20,627 nt of DNA from a virus: IMG/VR virus record IMGVR_UViG_3300012936_000238, positions 1 to 20,627 of that record, one strand, 5' to 3'. How positions within the stretch are numbered: position 1 is the stretch's first letter; every line of letters begins with the position of its first letter. The translations under genes and the position numbers were made by a program. The notes under the pieces were generated by a model. That model did no database searches. It had not been told where the DNA came from and saw nothing but the letters and a program-made list of their open reading frames with translations. Shown piece after piece: positions 6,668-16,400 of the stretch.

Positions 6668-7138
6668 ATGGCAGATAAAAAAGTAACGGCCTTATCAGAC
6701 CTTGGTACAGGCATAGCAGGTGAAGACTTGCTTCATGTTATTGACGACCCTTCTGGTACTCCAGTAAACAAAAAGGTTACAGTCAGTAATGTTTTAAACA
6801 ACCTTCCAGATTATCTTGGATTTGCTCAATCAGCAGAAGCTGTATCATTCAGTTCAAACGCTGCAACTGCAACAATAGGTAAATGGGCACACTACTTAAC
6901 TTCAAGTTCAAGTGGACAAGATATCCTAACTTTAGGAAATGGTTCTACAGGACAAATCAAATATTTTTGTCTAGTAAGTGATGGTGGAAGTTCTCCAAGA
7001 ATTACTCCATCAGGCACATTTACTGGTGGTTCAAATGTAGAACTTGACAGTGCTGGTGATTCAGTTGTAATGTTATACACTGGCTCAACATATGGTTGGG
7101 TTGTTATAGGTGGAAATTCCTATACTGTTAATGCTTAA
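6668..7138 (+). CDS. Small beta-rich virion structural protein between gp6 and gp7
   Basis: A 156-residue protein with a strong ribosome binding site (AGAGAGGA, 6651-6658) and its own position after a terminator. The N-terminal ~45 residues ([32 protein letters not shown]) resemble the anchor segment found at the front of many marine phage fibre and virion proteins. The C-terminal ~100 residues are predicted all-beta, with [28 protein letters not shown] and YGWVVIGG. This pattern is common in trimeric fibre or decoration domains. In T4, genes 6 and 7 are adjacent with nothing between them, so this gene is an insertion relative to T4. I infer a surface or fibre-type structural role; a precise function cannot be given. 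Confidence 0.85.
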   Translation: MADKKVTALSDLGTGIAGEDLLHVIDDPSGTPVNKKVTVSNVLNNLPDYLGFAQSAEAVSFSSNAATATIGKWAHYLTSSSSGQDILTLGNGSTGQIKYFCLVSDGGSSPRITPSGTFTGGSNVELDSAGDSVVMLYTGSTYGWVVIGGNSYTVNA

Positions 7139-7150
7139 GGATAATTAATA

Positions 7151-10100
7151 ATGCCCATTCTCAATAATAGAATAACCGACCAATTACATGAACTCTTACC
7201 AGAGTACATGAATGAGGAAGGACAAGGATTTAAGAAGTTTCTAACTGCTTACTTTGATTTCTTAGAGAAGGGCATCCTTACATATGAACAGGGAATAGAC
7301 CTAGAAAAAATAGGTTTAGAAGATGGGGAAGGAAGTCTTCTTCAAGAAAGAGGAACTTTCGACCCATCTCCTTTATCTAAAGCAGAATTCCTATATGAAC
7401 AAAACACGACAGGTGTATCACAAACTGGTTCATGGGAAATAGGTGAATATGTAGTTGGTTCTACTTCTGGTGCAACTGCAAGAATCGATGTTATTGGAGA
7501 TGGCACCAATAAACTTTATATCGAAGTATTTACTGAAGCACAATTTTTACCAGAAGAAACAATCGTTGGACAAAATAGTAACTACACTGCAAAGGTAGGT
7601 TCTTTCGAAGGTGGTGCATTATTCGCTGCAAACAATTTGTTAGACTATGCAGATGTAGATAAAACAACAGGAGACTTTTTAGAATACTTCCGAAGAGACT
7701 TCATGCCTTCGATTGATGCAACTATTCTTGCAGATAAAAGATTACTTGCAAAACATATAAATCAAATCTATCTTGCAAAAGGTAGTATGGCATCATACGA
7801 TTTTTTATTTAGAGCTCTATACAACGAAGACATATCAATTAGTTATCCACAGGATAATGTTATAGCACCATCACAATCTAAATGGACAGAATCTACAGTT
7901 ATACATTTACATTCTACAGAAAATCTACTTGAGTATAACAAAGGAAAAGTAGTAAAGAAAAATTCAGAACAACAAGTAGTAACAGAAATACAAGCAGACA
8001 CAATTACAAGAGTCACTTCTGGAGAAGGAGACAATGTTTATAGAGTGGTAATTATGGAGCCATTCATAGGTTCATTGACTATAGGTGACTCAGTAGAATT
8101 ACAATCAAGAACAGACAATTTAAAATTTCATCTTGCAACAGTAAGAGGTATCATAACAGACTTAGATGATACAGAGGGTAACATATTACTTAGACTTGAA
8201 GATGGTAATGGATTCTTTTCATCTGAATCAGATGACACAGAAGCATTTCAATTAGAAGACCAAGAGGCTGGAAGTTTATTAGTATTAGAAGAAGGAACAC
8301 AAACAGATAATAGTCTAAATGAGTTACATGGTAAGACACCAATACTAGTTAGAGAAACAGTTAACACTCCAAATACAGAAGCAGAAATTGGTGGTGCAAT
8401 GAAATCAGAACAAGTATCTAGGGGTTCATTATATTCACTATCAGAAAATGTTACAGTAAATTTACCACAATCAGAACTTGGTGTAGGAACAGCTGCAAAA
8501 ACATTAGTAGGTGAAGCCACAGATGGTAAAGTAGAAAAAGTTTTAGTAGACCCATCTAATCGAGGAACAGGATACGAAGATGGTGACTTAGTAGTATTTG
8601 ATAATAGAGATAGCGGTGGAACACTTGCACAAGGTGTAATCACATCTATATCTGGTGATATACTATTAGAGTCTGGTACTACATTTGGTGCATTTGAATT
8701 TACTGCAACAGGTGGACAAACTACATTTACTGGAAGAGATAAACATAATAATCTTATGGTGTATGACCCAGAGAATGTTATAGTCCGAGTCAAGAGAGCA
8801 GATGCAACACAGAACATAACTGCACAAGGTGGTAATATTAACTTCTCAGTATTTGAGGAAGTTACAGGTGGTGCAAACATAGCACTCAATGGTAGTTCAG
8901 TAGTATTCATAGGAACTTATGCAAACGCTTCTCATGCAAATTATGTTGGTAATGCTGGTACAGTTATAGAAGTATTTGCACAACCAGAAGAAACAACTTT
9001 AATTCTAGAAGATGGATTACAATCTTCTGGAGATGACAAACTTATTTTTGACCAGTCTGGTGCAAATCCAACTGGTGCAGTACAAAGAGTTAGAGTAACA
9101 ACAAGTGGTGTAGGATATACTTCTTTACCTAAAGCTTTTGCTGGTGGTGAGGTATTCTATACAGAAGAGACTACACCAGAATTTACTATAGGTGAAACTG
9201 TTACATCTGGAACAACAACAGGTATTTTAGTTGACCATGATATAGGTGCAAAGAAACTTGTCATAGGTAAACTACAAGGTACAACAGATACTACAACATT
9301 TGCTGTAGGTGGTACTATTACAGGGTCATCTTCTAATGCAACTGCAACAGTAAAACAAAATAGTTTTACAACAGGAACAGGTCTTAAGGTATTACCTTAT
9401 GGTGATTCAATTGGAAGAATAGGAAAACTTAGAGTTATTGAAGAGGGTAATCACTTTGATAAATCAAAAGGTATACCAGACTTTGTATCACACTTTATTG
9501 TAGGTAGTGTATCATCATCACCAACTGTAGATACAACTGCAACAGGAGATGTAAGTGGTGCAATAGGTACAATTAAAAACTTTGATGGTGATAGAGGGAT
9601 ACTTTCTATAGACACCTCATCTGGTTTCTTTTTGAAAAATGAAACTGTAACTACATCCGACAATAAAACATTTAAAATATTAGAAGGTAACCCAGCAACA
9701 GTCAGTGCAAACAATAATGTATTTGCAAAAATAGATGGTAACTATACTAGTGATGTAGGATTCCCATCTGTTACTGCACAAAGAATACAAGACTCAAGAT
9801 TCTACCAAGACTTTTCATATGTAATTAAAGTAGGACAAAGTATTAATAGATATCGTTCTATTGTTCAACAATTACTAAATCCAGCAGGTACAATTTTCTT
9901 TGGTGAAGTTGCAATTAAAAATGTTATACAAGCAAGTGCAGAAACATATCGTGCTGGTTCTAATACTGAGGGATTTGATGGTGATAGAGTTACAAGGTCT
10001 TTCATACCAACACTTATTATTGGTTCTAAAATTGACCCAGCAAAAATTATCCTAGAAACAGGAACAGTTGCACCAGGCGAAGAAGAAGTATTCTATGCAG

Positions 10101-11983
10101 AAGAACAAAATGTTATTTTAGAATCTGGAGAAGGTGTTGCAGTAACAGAAAGATTTATTGCAGATGACAGATTAAGATTAAATCTAAGTACAACTGATAT
10201 GTCACCAGCTGGTGCAAGAGACTTTACTATAGGTGAGACAGTATCACAAAAATTATTTAAAGCTCCAATTAGAGGAGACATAGGAGAAATCACAGGTAGA
10301 GTTGTTGATAGAGAAAGAGATGAAAGTGGTAACTTACTTGCAGACCCATCATTTATAATTATTGATACTATTAGACCAGACCACACTGCAATGAAACAAT
10401 TAACTGTAGAAGGTGGTAGAGCAGGTATCTTTACTTTGTTTATGGAAACACATGGTGACTGGAAAACAGACCAGTCAGATACAGATATAGAATTTATACA
10501 TGGTCTTGTTGGACAGTCGTCTGGTAAAAAAGCAATTATAAACTCAGTAGTTGACAACAGTGTTAAAACAGACCAAGGTTCTGGACAAGCATTTATTGTT
10601 GGGGAAACAATTACAGAATCCGATGTTGGATTGTATGATAGGATTATTCGTGCAAATGTAACTGCACATGGACATCAAGTTATCAAAGAACTAGAGATAT
10701 ATCCTCATTATGCACATCACCGAATCTATTATAACACTTTAGACAATGCATTGTCAATAGGTCAAACCATAAAAAATAATGGTGTGTTAGGTCGTGTTAT
10801 GGAACATGATACAGTTAATAAGTTCATTATAGTTTGGTCTGGTGCAGATTCGTTTGGTTCAAATGTAGGTAACTTTACTACAGGTGCAGTCACAAACGAA
10901 GCAGGGACTACAACACACTTTACTGCAACTGTAGTAGAAATGCATCATGTACATGAAAGTATAGTTGAATTTGATGAAGGACACAACTCTCCAGTATCAG
11001 TCCCAAGTAGACCATCAACAAGTGTCGACCCAAATGCAGCTTCACATTTAACATCTGAATTTTATAATGGTGAAACAAGACAACATAGAAAGAACATTAC
11101 AATACTACAAACTTTTGCAAGTGCAAATACTAAGTCTGGTAAATTACTAACTATCGTACCAGATAGTAAAGAGGATGCAAATCAACAAGGACTAAGAGGT
11201 AGTGGTGGTGGAACAACTGCAATCGTACAAACAGGTGGATTGGATTGGGGTGAAACAATTAAGAGTGCAAATAGAGATTCTATAATTAACAACCTTGTAA
11301 CAGGAAGAGAAAGACATAAAGTTCCATCTGATGCAAAACGAATTAACTCAGTTGCAAATGTAGATGAAGAGTTTATCATAACAGAAGATGGTTCATATCT
11401 AATAGAAGAATTAGACCATGGATTCTTGATGGCAGAACCAGAGGCAGAAAAATATAATTCACTAACTACAACAGATGGACATTATTATGTTGGTGATAAA
11501 TGGACTGTAGACCCAACAGAAGAACTAACATTAGAAAATGGTGGTAGACTTGCATTAGAACTTGCAACAGACATAGAAGAACATGAAAGATTTGTGACTG
11601 AAAGGTCATATAACTTGGGTTCATATTTTATGAAATCCGAAGTACAAGATACACTTGTATATGAAGATGGAACAAGAATAATCCAAGAAGATGCAATATC
11701 ATTTGGTGAACCAGTCGAAAGACTTGGCCCAACACTAGGTGACCTTGCAAAAGTAGGTTTCTCTCAAACACTTAAGTTTGAGGAAAGGATAACACAGGAA
11801 GATGGTAGTGAGATTCTCTTTGAGAATGAGGCAGGTAGATTACTTGTAGAAGCACCATATGAAGGTGTTAAAATTAGTGATATAAGTACTTTATATCCAA
11901 ATAGAAGTATTTCTGATTTACAGGAACATGGTGGACGAAGTATGATACTAAATTATCCAGCTTCTGTACAATCTGGTGTATAA
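7151..11983 (+). CDS. 7: Very large baseplate wedge protein, gp7-like
   Basis: A 1610-residue structural protein in the slot of T4 gene 7 (1032 aa). Residues 1-235 hold the conserved head: LPEYMNEEGQGFKKFLTAYF, FLEYFRRDFMPSI, then HINQIYLAKGSMASYDFLFR ALYNE, as seen in large wedge proteins of marine T4-like phages. A second conserved block at ~885-930 reads YQDFSYVIKVGQSINRYRSI followed by LNPAGTIFFGE. The rest is beta-rich repeat material: IGE/SGAT modules (~93, ~677, ~1200), GxGY modules (~461, ~643), and at least seven LEDG-type stretches, most dense at the C-terminus (e.g. LTLENGGRLALELA, YEDGTRIIQEDA, ITQEDGSEILFENEAGRLLVE). It follows the small structural gene by 12 bases with AGGA at 7138-7141. 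The gp7 assignment is by position and conserved head; the wedge role is inferred. Confidence 0.75.
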   Translation: MPILNNRITDQLHELLPEYMNEEGQGFKKFLTAYFDFLEKGILTYEQGIDLEKIGLEDGEGSLLQERGTFDPSPLSKAEFLYEQNTTGVSQTGSWEIGEYVVGSTSGATARIDVIGDGTNKLYIEVFTEAQFLPEETIVGQNSNYTAKVGSFEGGALFAANNLLDYADVDKTTGDFLEYFRRDFMPSIDATILADKRLLAKHINQIYLAKGSMASYDFLFRALYNEDISISYPQDNVIAPSQSKWTESTVIHLHSTENLLEYNKGKVVKKNSEQQVVTEIQADTITRVTSGEGDNVYRVVIMEPFIGSLTIGDSVELQSRTDNLKFHLATVRGIITDLDDTEGNILLRLEDGNGFFSSESDDTEAFQLEDQEAGSLLVLEEGTQTDNSLNELHGKTPILVRETVNTPNTEAEIGGAMKSEQVSRGSLYSLSENVTVNLPQSELGVGTAAKTLVGEATDGKVEKVLVDPSNRGTGYEDGDLVVFDNRDSGGTLAQGVITSISGDILLESGTTFGAFEFTATGGQTTFTGRDKHNNLMVYDPENVIVRVKRADATQNITAQGGNINFSVFEEVTGGANIALNGSSVVFIGTYANASHANYVGNAGTVIEVFAQPEETTLILEDGLQSSGDDKLIFDQSGANPTGAVQRVRVTTSGVGYTSLPKAFAGGEVFYTEETTPEFTIGETVTSGTTTGILVDHDIGAKKLVIGKLQGTTDTTTFAVGGTITGSSSNATATVKQNSFTTGTGLKVLPYGDSIGRIGKLRVIEEGNHFDKSKGIPDFVSHFIVGSVSSSPTVDTTATGDVSGAIGTIKNFDGDRGILSIDTSSGFFLKNETVTTSDNKTFKILEGNPATVSANNNVFAKIDGNYTSDVGFPSVTAQRIQDSRFYQDFSYVIKVGQSINRYRSIVQQLLNPAGTIFFGEVAIKNVIQASAETYRAGSNTEGFDGDRVTRSFIPTLIIGSKIDPAKIILETGTVAPGEEEVFYAEEQNVILESGEGVAVTERFIADDRLRLNLSTTDMSPAGARDFTIGETVSQKLFKAPIRGDIGEITGRVVDRERDESGNLLADPSFIIIDTIRPDHTAMKQLTVEGGRAGIFTLFMETHGDWKTDQSDTDIEFIHGLVGQSSGKKAIINSVVDNSVKTDQGSGQAFIVGETITESDVGLYDRIIRANVTAHGHQVIKELEIYPHYAHHRIYYNTLDNALSIGQTIKNNGVLGRVMEHDTVNKFIIVWSGADSFGSNVGNFTTGAVTNEAGTTTHFTATVVEMHHVHESIVEFDEGHNSPVSVPSRPSTSVDPNAASHLTSEFYNGETRQHRKNITILQTFASANTKSGKLLTIVPDSKEDANQQGLRGSGGGTTAIVQTGGLDWGETIKSANRDSIINNLVTGRERHKVPSDAKRINSVANVDEEFIITEDGSYLIEELDHGFLMAEPEAEKYNSLTTTDGHYYVGDKWTVDPTEELTLENGGRLALELATDIEEHERFVTERSYNLGSYFMKSEVQDTLVYEDGTRIIQEDAISFGEPVERLGPTLGDLAKVGFSQTLKFEERITQEDGSEILFENEAGRLLVEAPYEGVKISDISTLYPNRSISDLQEHGGRSMILNYPASVQSGV

Positions 11984-11986
11984 ATA
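11979..11986 (+). promoter_or_regulatory. T4-type late promoter box, first copy
   Basis: TATAAATA is an exact match to the T4 late -10 consensus recognised by the gp55-type sigma factor. It overlaps the end of the gp7-like gene and lies 50 bases before the gp8 ATG. Confidence 0.65.
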
Positions 11987-11988
11987 CA

Positions 11989-11996
11989 TATAAATA
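11989..11996 (+). promoter_or_regulatory. T4-type late promoter box, second tandem copy
   Basis: A second exact TATAAATA, ten bases (about one helical turn) after the first. Transcription would start near 12002-12005, leaving room for the gp8 ribosome binding site GAGGAAGG (12022-12029). Confidence 0.7.
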
Positions 11997-12035
11997 CTTA
12001 ATAGAAAATATTTTTAACTTAGAGGAAGGAAAAAA

Positions 12036-13487
12036 ATGGCAGCGATAATTACAGAAAAATTTCGTCTCCACAATGCAAAGGAATTTAAACAAAGTGCTAC
12101 TGAGACTAATAACTCAATGTACATGTTTATTGGAAGACCTTTGTCGTGGCCAGACGACAACACACCGCCTACTCCAGTTGACTCTCTAAATGATGAGTAT
12201 GATGCATATGCAAATATGACAGCACTTAAAAAAGTTAACGCAACAGATGTAAGTCATGCCATTATCCGAAGAGACTGGACAAGCGGAACAGTATATGACG
12301 AATATCGTCATAACTATACTTCAAGCAACACTGCAAACAGTGGTGCATCAACCTTATGGGCATCATTATTTTATGTTGTCACCAGTGATTACAATGTATA
12401 TAAAGTAATCTCAAACAACAATGGTGCAAACTCAACAGTTATGCCAACAGGAACTTCAACAAACATCTTAACAACAGCAGATGGATATAGATGGAAATAC
12501 ATGTATTCTATTTCTGCATCCGATGTTATTAAGTTTGTGACATCTGATTTTATACCAGTAAAAACTATTGGTAGAAAAGAAGCAGTAGAAGGTGATGTTG
12601 GTGGATTAGGAGTTGCAGCTGCAGATGATAACTCTGCACAATGGGATGTAGAAAATGCAGCTGTTGATGGAACAATCGAACATGCAAGAGTCACAGCAGG
12701 TGGTTCTTCATATGGTTCAGATGGTACATCTAATGTTGCAATCAGTGGAGATGGTCAAAGTGGACAACTTACAGTAACAGTATCTTCTGGTGCTATTACA
12801 GCAGTATCAGTAAATGCAGTGGGTAGTGGATACTCAGTTGCAAGTATAGATAATTCTTTACTACAAACTGCAACAAGTTCTTCTGGAACAGGTGCAACTT
12901 TTGACATTATTGTCAGTCCTAAGAATGGACATGGTTCAGATGCAGTAGAAGAACTAGGTGGAAACTATGTCATCGTAAACTCTCGTTTAGAATATGCAGA
13001 GGGTTCTGGTGACTTCCCAACAGACAACGATTTTAGACAGATTGGACTTATTACCAATCCAACAAATGCTGGTGGTAACACATTATCAAGTGCAACCACA
13101 CTAAGTGCATTAAATAGATTTACAATGACTTCTGGTGCAACTATGCCTGTAGTTGATGACTTTATTGCAAATGCTGGAACAGTTGTTGCTGGAACAGCAG
13201 TAGGTAGAGTGGTATCAGTAGATGCAACAAATAGACATGTATTCTATTTACCAGCATCTGATTCAGTTGGAAACTTTAGTAATTTTGCAAATGGAAATAC
13301 TATACACGCAGGAAGTACATTAGGTTCACTTGCAAGTAAAGGAACAATCTTATCTAGTGGTGGTATAAGTGCATCGTTTCCAGAAGTACAAAGAAACTCT
13401 GGAGATATTGTATATCTAGAAAATAGAGGTGCAGTTGCAAGGGCAGCTGACCAGATTGAGGATATTAAACTAATTATAGAAATGTAG
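12036..13487 (+). CDS. 8: Baseplate wedge protein gp8
   Basis: Wedge subunit corresponding to T4 gp8, which binds gp7 and gp10 in the outer part of each wedge. The first ~175 residues are typical: AKEFKQSATETNNSMYMFIG, RPLSWPDDNTPPTPVDS, HAIIRRDWTSGTVYDEYRHN, and DGYRWKYMYSI at 149-159. At 483 aa it is longer than T4 gp8 (334 aa). The extra length includes a Gly/Ser-rich insert at ~213-298 with two GxxY/GSGYS units (VTAGGSSYGS; VNAVGSGYSVAS), then a stretch resembling the SGAxG modules (~370-440). The gene has an excellent ribosome binding site and its own tandem late promoters, so it probably begins a transcription unit. Confidence 0.9.
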   Translation: MAAIITEKFRLHNAKEFKQSATETNNSMYMFIGRPLSWPDDNTPPTPVDSLNDEYDAYANMTALKKVNATDVSHAIIRRDWTSGTVYDEYRHNYTSSNTANSGASTLWASLFYVVTSDYNVYKVISNNNGANSTVMPTGTSTNILTTADGYRWKYMYSISASDVIKFVTSDFIPVKTIGRKEAVEGDVGGLGVAAADDNSAQWDVENAAVDGTIEHARVTAGGSSYGSDGTSNVAISGDGQSGQLTVTVSSGAITAVSVNAVGSGYSVASIDNSLLQTATSSSGTGATFDIIVSPKNGHGSDAVEELGGNYVIVNSRLEYAEGSGDFPTDNDFRQIGLITNPTNAGGNTLSSATTLSALNRFTMTSGATMPVVDDFIANAGTVVAGTAVGRVVSVDATNRHVFYLPASDSVGNFSNFANGNTIHAGSTLGSLASKGTILSSGGISASFPEVQRNSGDIVYLENRGAVARAADQIEDIKLIIEM

Positions 13488-13498
13488 GATAACTAACA

Positions 13499-16400
13499 GT
13501 GGCTCAAAAAACAGACCTTAATGTTAGTCCTTATTATGATGACTTTGATGAGAGCAAGAGTTTCCATCGTGTTCTCTTCAAACCATCAGCTGCAATTCAA
13601 GCTAGGGAACTAACACAATTACAATCAATACTTCAAAACCAGATTGAGAGGTTTGGTTCTCACATGTTCAAAGAGGGTGCAATCATCCTTGGTGCAAGAA
13701 CTAACTATGACAATCAATACTTTGGAGTAAGGGTTGAGGATTTAAATCCAAATGGAAGTGGTGTGTCTGCCACTGAATCTTTTCGTGCAGACTCAGTAGG
13801 TAAGTTTTATAAAGGACTTACTTCTGGTGTCATAGGTAAAGTAGTAAATACAAGTCAGAAAACAACAGATGATAATTTAACATTACATGTCAAATATCAA
13901 GCAACAGGTAATTCTGGTTCTACATTTTTTACAGAATTTCAAGATGGTGAAACTTTAGATGAAGTAACACAGGATGCAAATGGTCTTGGTGGTTATACAA
14001 GTGCTGGTTCAGCAAATCAATTCAAAGTATTCTCAGTAGCAGGTTCTATAGATGTAGGGTCAATGGTAGGTTCAGCTGCAAGTATATCCGAAGGTATTAT
14101 ATACACACGAGGTATGTTTGTCAAGGTGCCTGCACAAACAATCATACTAGAAAAATATTCTAATACTCCATCATTTAAAGTTGGTGTAGACATTGCAGAA
14201 ACACTTACCACATATTCAGAAGATAATAGTCTACTAGATAATGCACAGGGGTCATCTAACGAAAATGCTCCTGGCGCAGACAGATTAAAAGTACAATTAG
14301 TTCTTGCAAAAAAATCATTAACTGCAACAGACTCAACAGACTTTATCGAACTCATGAGATTAGAAGGTGGTGAAGTTGTTAGAAAACAAGAAATTACCGA
14401 ATACAATAGACTACAAGAAACACTTGCAAGAAGAACATTTGACGAGTCTGGTGACTACACATTACAACCTTTCACTTTAGGGTTTAGAGAACATTTTAAT
14501 GACCTATCAAATAATGGGGTATTCACATCTACAGATACTCCAGCTGGAAATATTAACAAATTTGTTTCTGTAATATCTGCTGGTAAAGCATATGTTAGAG
14601 GGTTTGAGGTCGATAAACAAACACCTACATTTTTGACAATAGACAAAGCAAGAACAGTAAAGTCAAGAACTAGTGTTGCATCTCCATTTAGAATTGGAAA
14701 CTTTTTAAAGATATTTAATGTTTCTGGTCAACCAGACATAGGTGCATCTGGTAGTTTAGATGCATTTTCAACAGTAAATCTTTATGACACAGCAGGTGGT
14801 AGTGTTGCAAATAACGCTGCAGAAGGTTCTGGACAACACATAGGATTTGCAAGAGTCAGAGCATACGAACAATTTGATTCATCAAATGATTCATTACATT
14901 TATTTGATGTACAAATGTTTACTAAACTTACAACAGCTTCAGTATCATTTTCAAAAGGACAAAAAATTAAAGGTGTAACTTCTGGTGCAACAGGTATTGT
15001 TGCAGAAGCAGTTTCAAGTGGAACGACAGTATTAGTACATAGTGTTGTTGGTACTTTCCAAATAGGTGAGACAGTAAGAAAACATCAAAATGCATCTGGT
15101 GGTGTTGCAATTCAATCAAATGGAATAAGGAACTATGACATCGGTGCAATCAGAAAAGTATTCCAAGACAGAGCATCTGGAACATTCCAAGAGTTTGGTG
15201 CAGATGTTAGATTAGAAGATAACTTTACAATAACAGGACAGGGAACAGTTACAGTAGATGGTGACTCAAGTAACGATACTATAGAAGGTATTGCATCCAG
15301 ATTTACAAGTGAACTTGTTGAAGGTGATAAGTTACTACTTTCAAATGGTGCAACTACAAATGTAATATCAATAACAGATAATGATACAGTAGTTGTATCT
15401 GATATTTCTGGAACAACTGGAGATATCATTAGTGGTAACATAGTCAGACAAAGAGCTAAGTTTTATAATCCAGACCAAACAGTTGCAATATCTGGATTAC
15501 CTAATACTGGTATTAAAGAAATAAGTGCTGTTCAATCAGAAGTTATAAGAAGACAATTTTTAGAGGTCACCAATGGTAGTGGTCAAGTTACTTTAACTGC
15601 AAGTGATGGTACATTCAATACATTTAGTGAAGATGATTATCATGTAAGCAGTGTCGCAAGTAATGGTGCAAAGATATCAATATCAAGTAGTGATATTGCA
15701 AACCAAGGAACAAGTGCAATTACAATTAGTAATTTACCAGCAAGTCAGACAGTAAAAGTTATTGCAACAGTAACTAGGACATCTGTAAGTTCTGCAAGTA
15801 AAGCTTTAGTACAAGGTGCATGTGTTGTAGTTGGTACTTCAAACTCAACAAGTACTTATGGTAATTCATATTCTCACAAAGATATAACTTTAGGTGTAGG
15901 AGACATTTATACAATTAGAGGAATATTTGAAGGTGGTAATAGTATAAGTTCTGGTGGTGGAACATTATCAACAAACCCAGTACCACCATCATTTACATAT
16001 ACTGCTGATTCTGGTGGTAATGCATTATCTACAGGTGGAACAGAAGTTGTAGGTAATGTATCTGGTGCAAGAGGTATACTAATAGAAAATGCTGGTAATG
16101 AATTAGGTGGTACAAATGTATGTTATTTCTATTACAAAGAAAACTCTCCACTATTTCAAAATGGAGAAGGTATAACATTTAATGACAGTGGTTCAAAGTC
16201 TGGTGTCATTAGTAATTTATCAGCAGGTTCAAAAAATATAACAGATAACTTTATTCTTGATGATGGTCAAAGAGATGGATTCTATGCAAATGGTAAACTT
16301 ACTAGAAAAGAATCTGCACCAGCACCTACAAATTCAATCATGGTCGTATTTGATTACTTTACACATAGTTCTGGTAATCATTTTAGGGGTGTATCATCAT

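Noticed and set aside
8248-8910. A 220-codon open frame on the minus strand inside the gp7-like gene
   Set aside because: Its composition (Ser/Pro/Thr/Val-rich) is that of an antisense shadow, with no ribosome binding site and no recognisable domain. The same applies to all other minus-strand open frames in the window.
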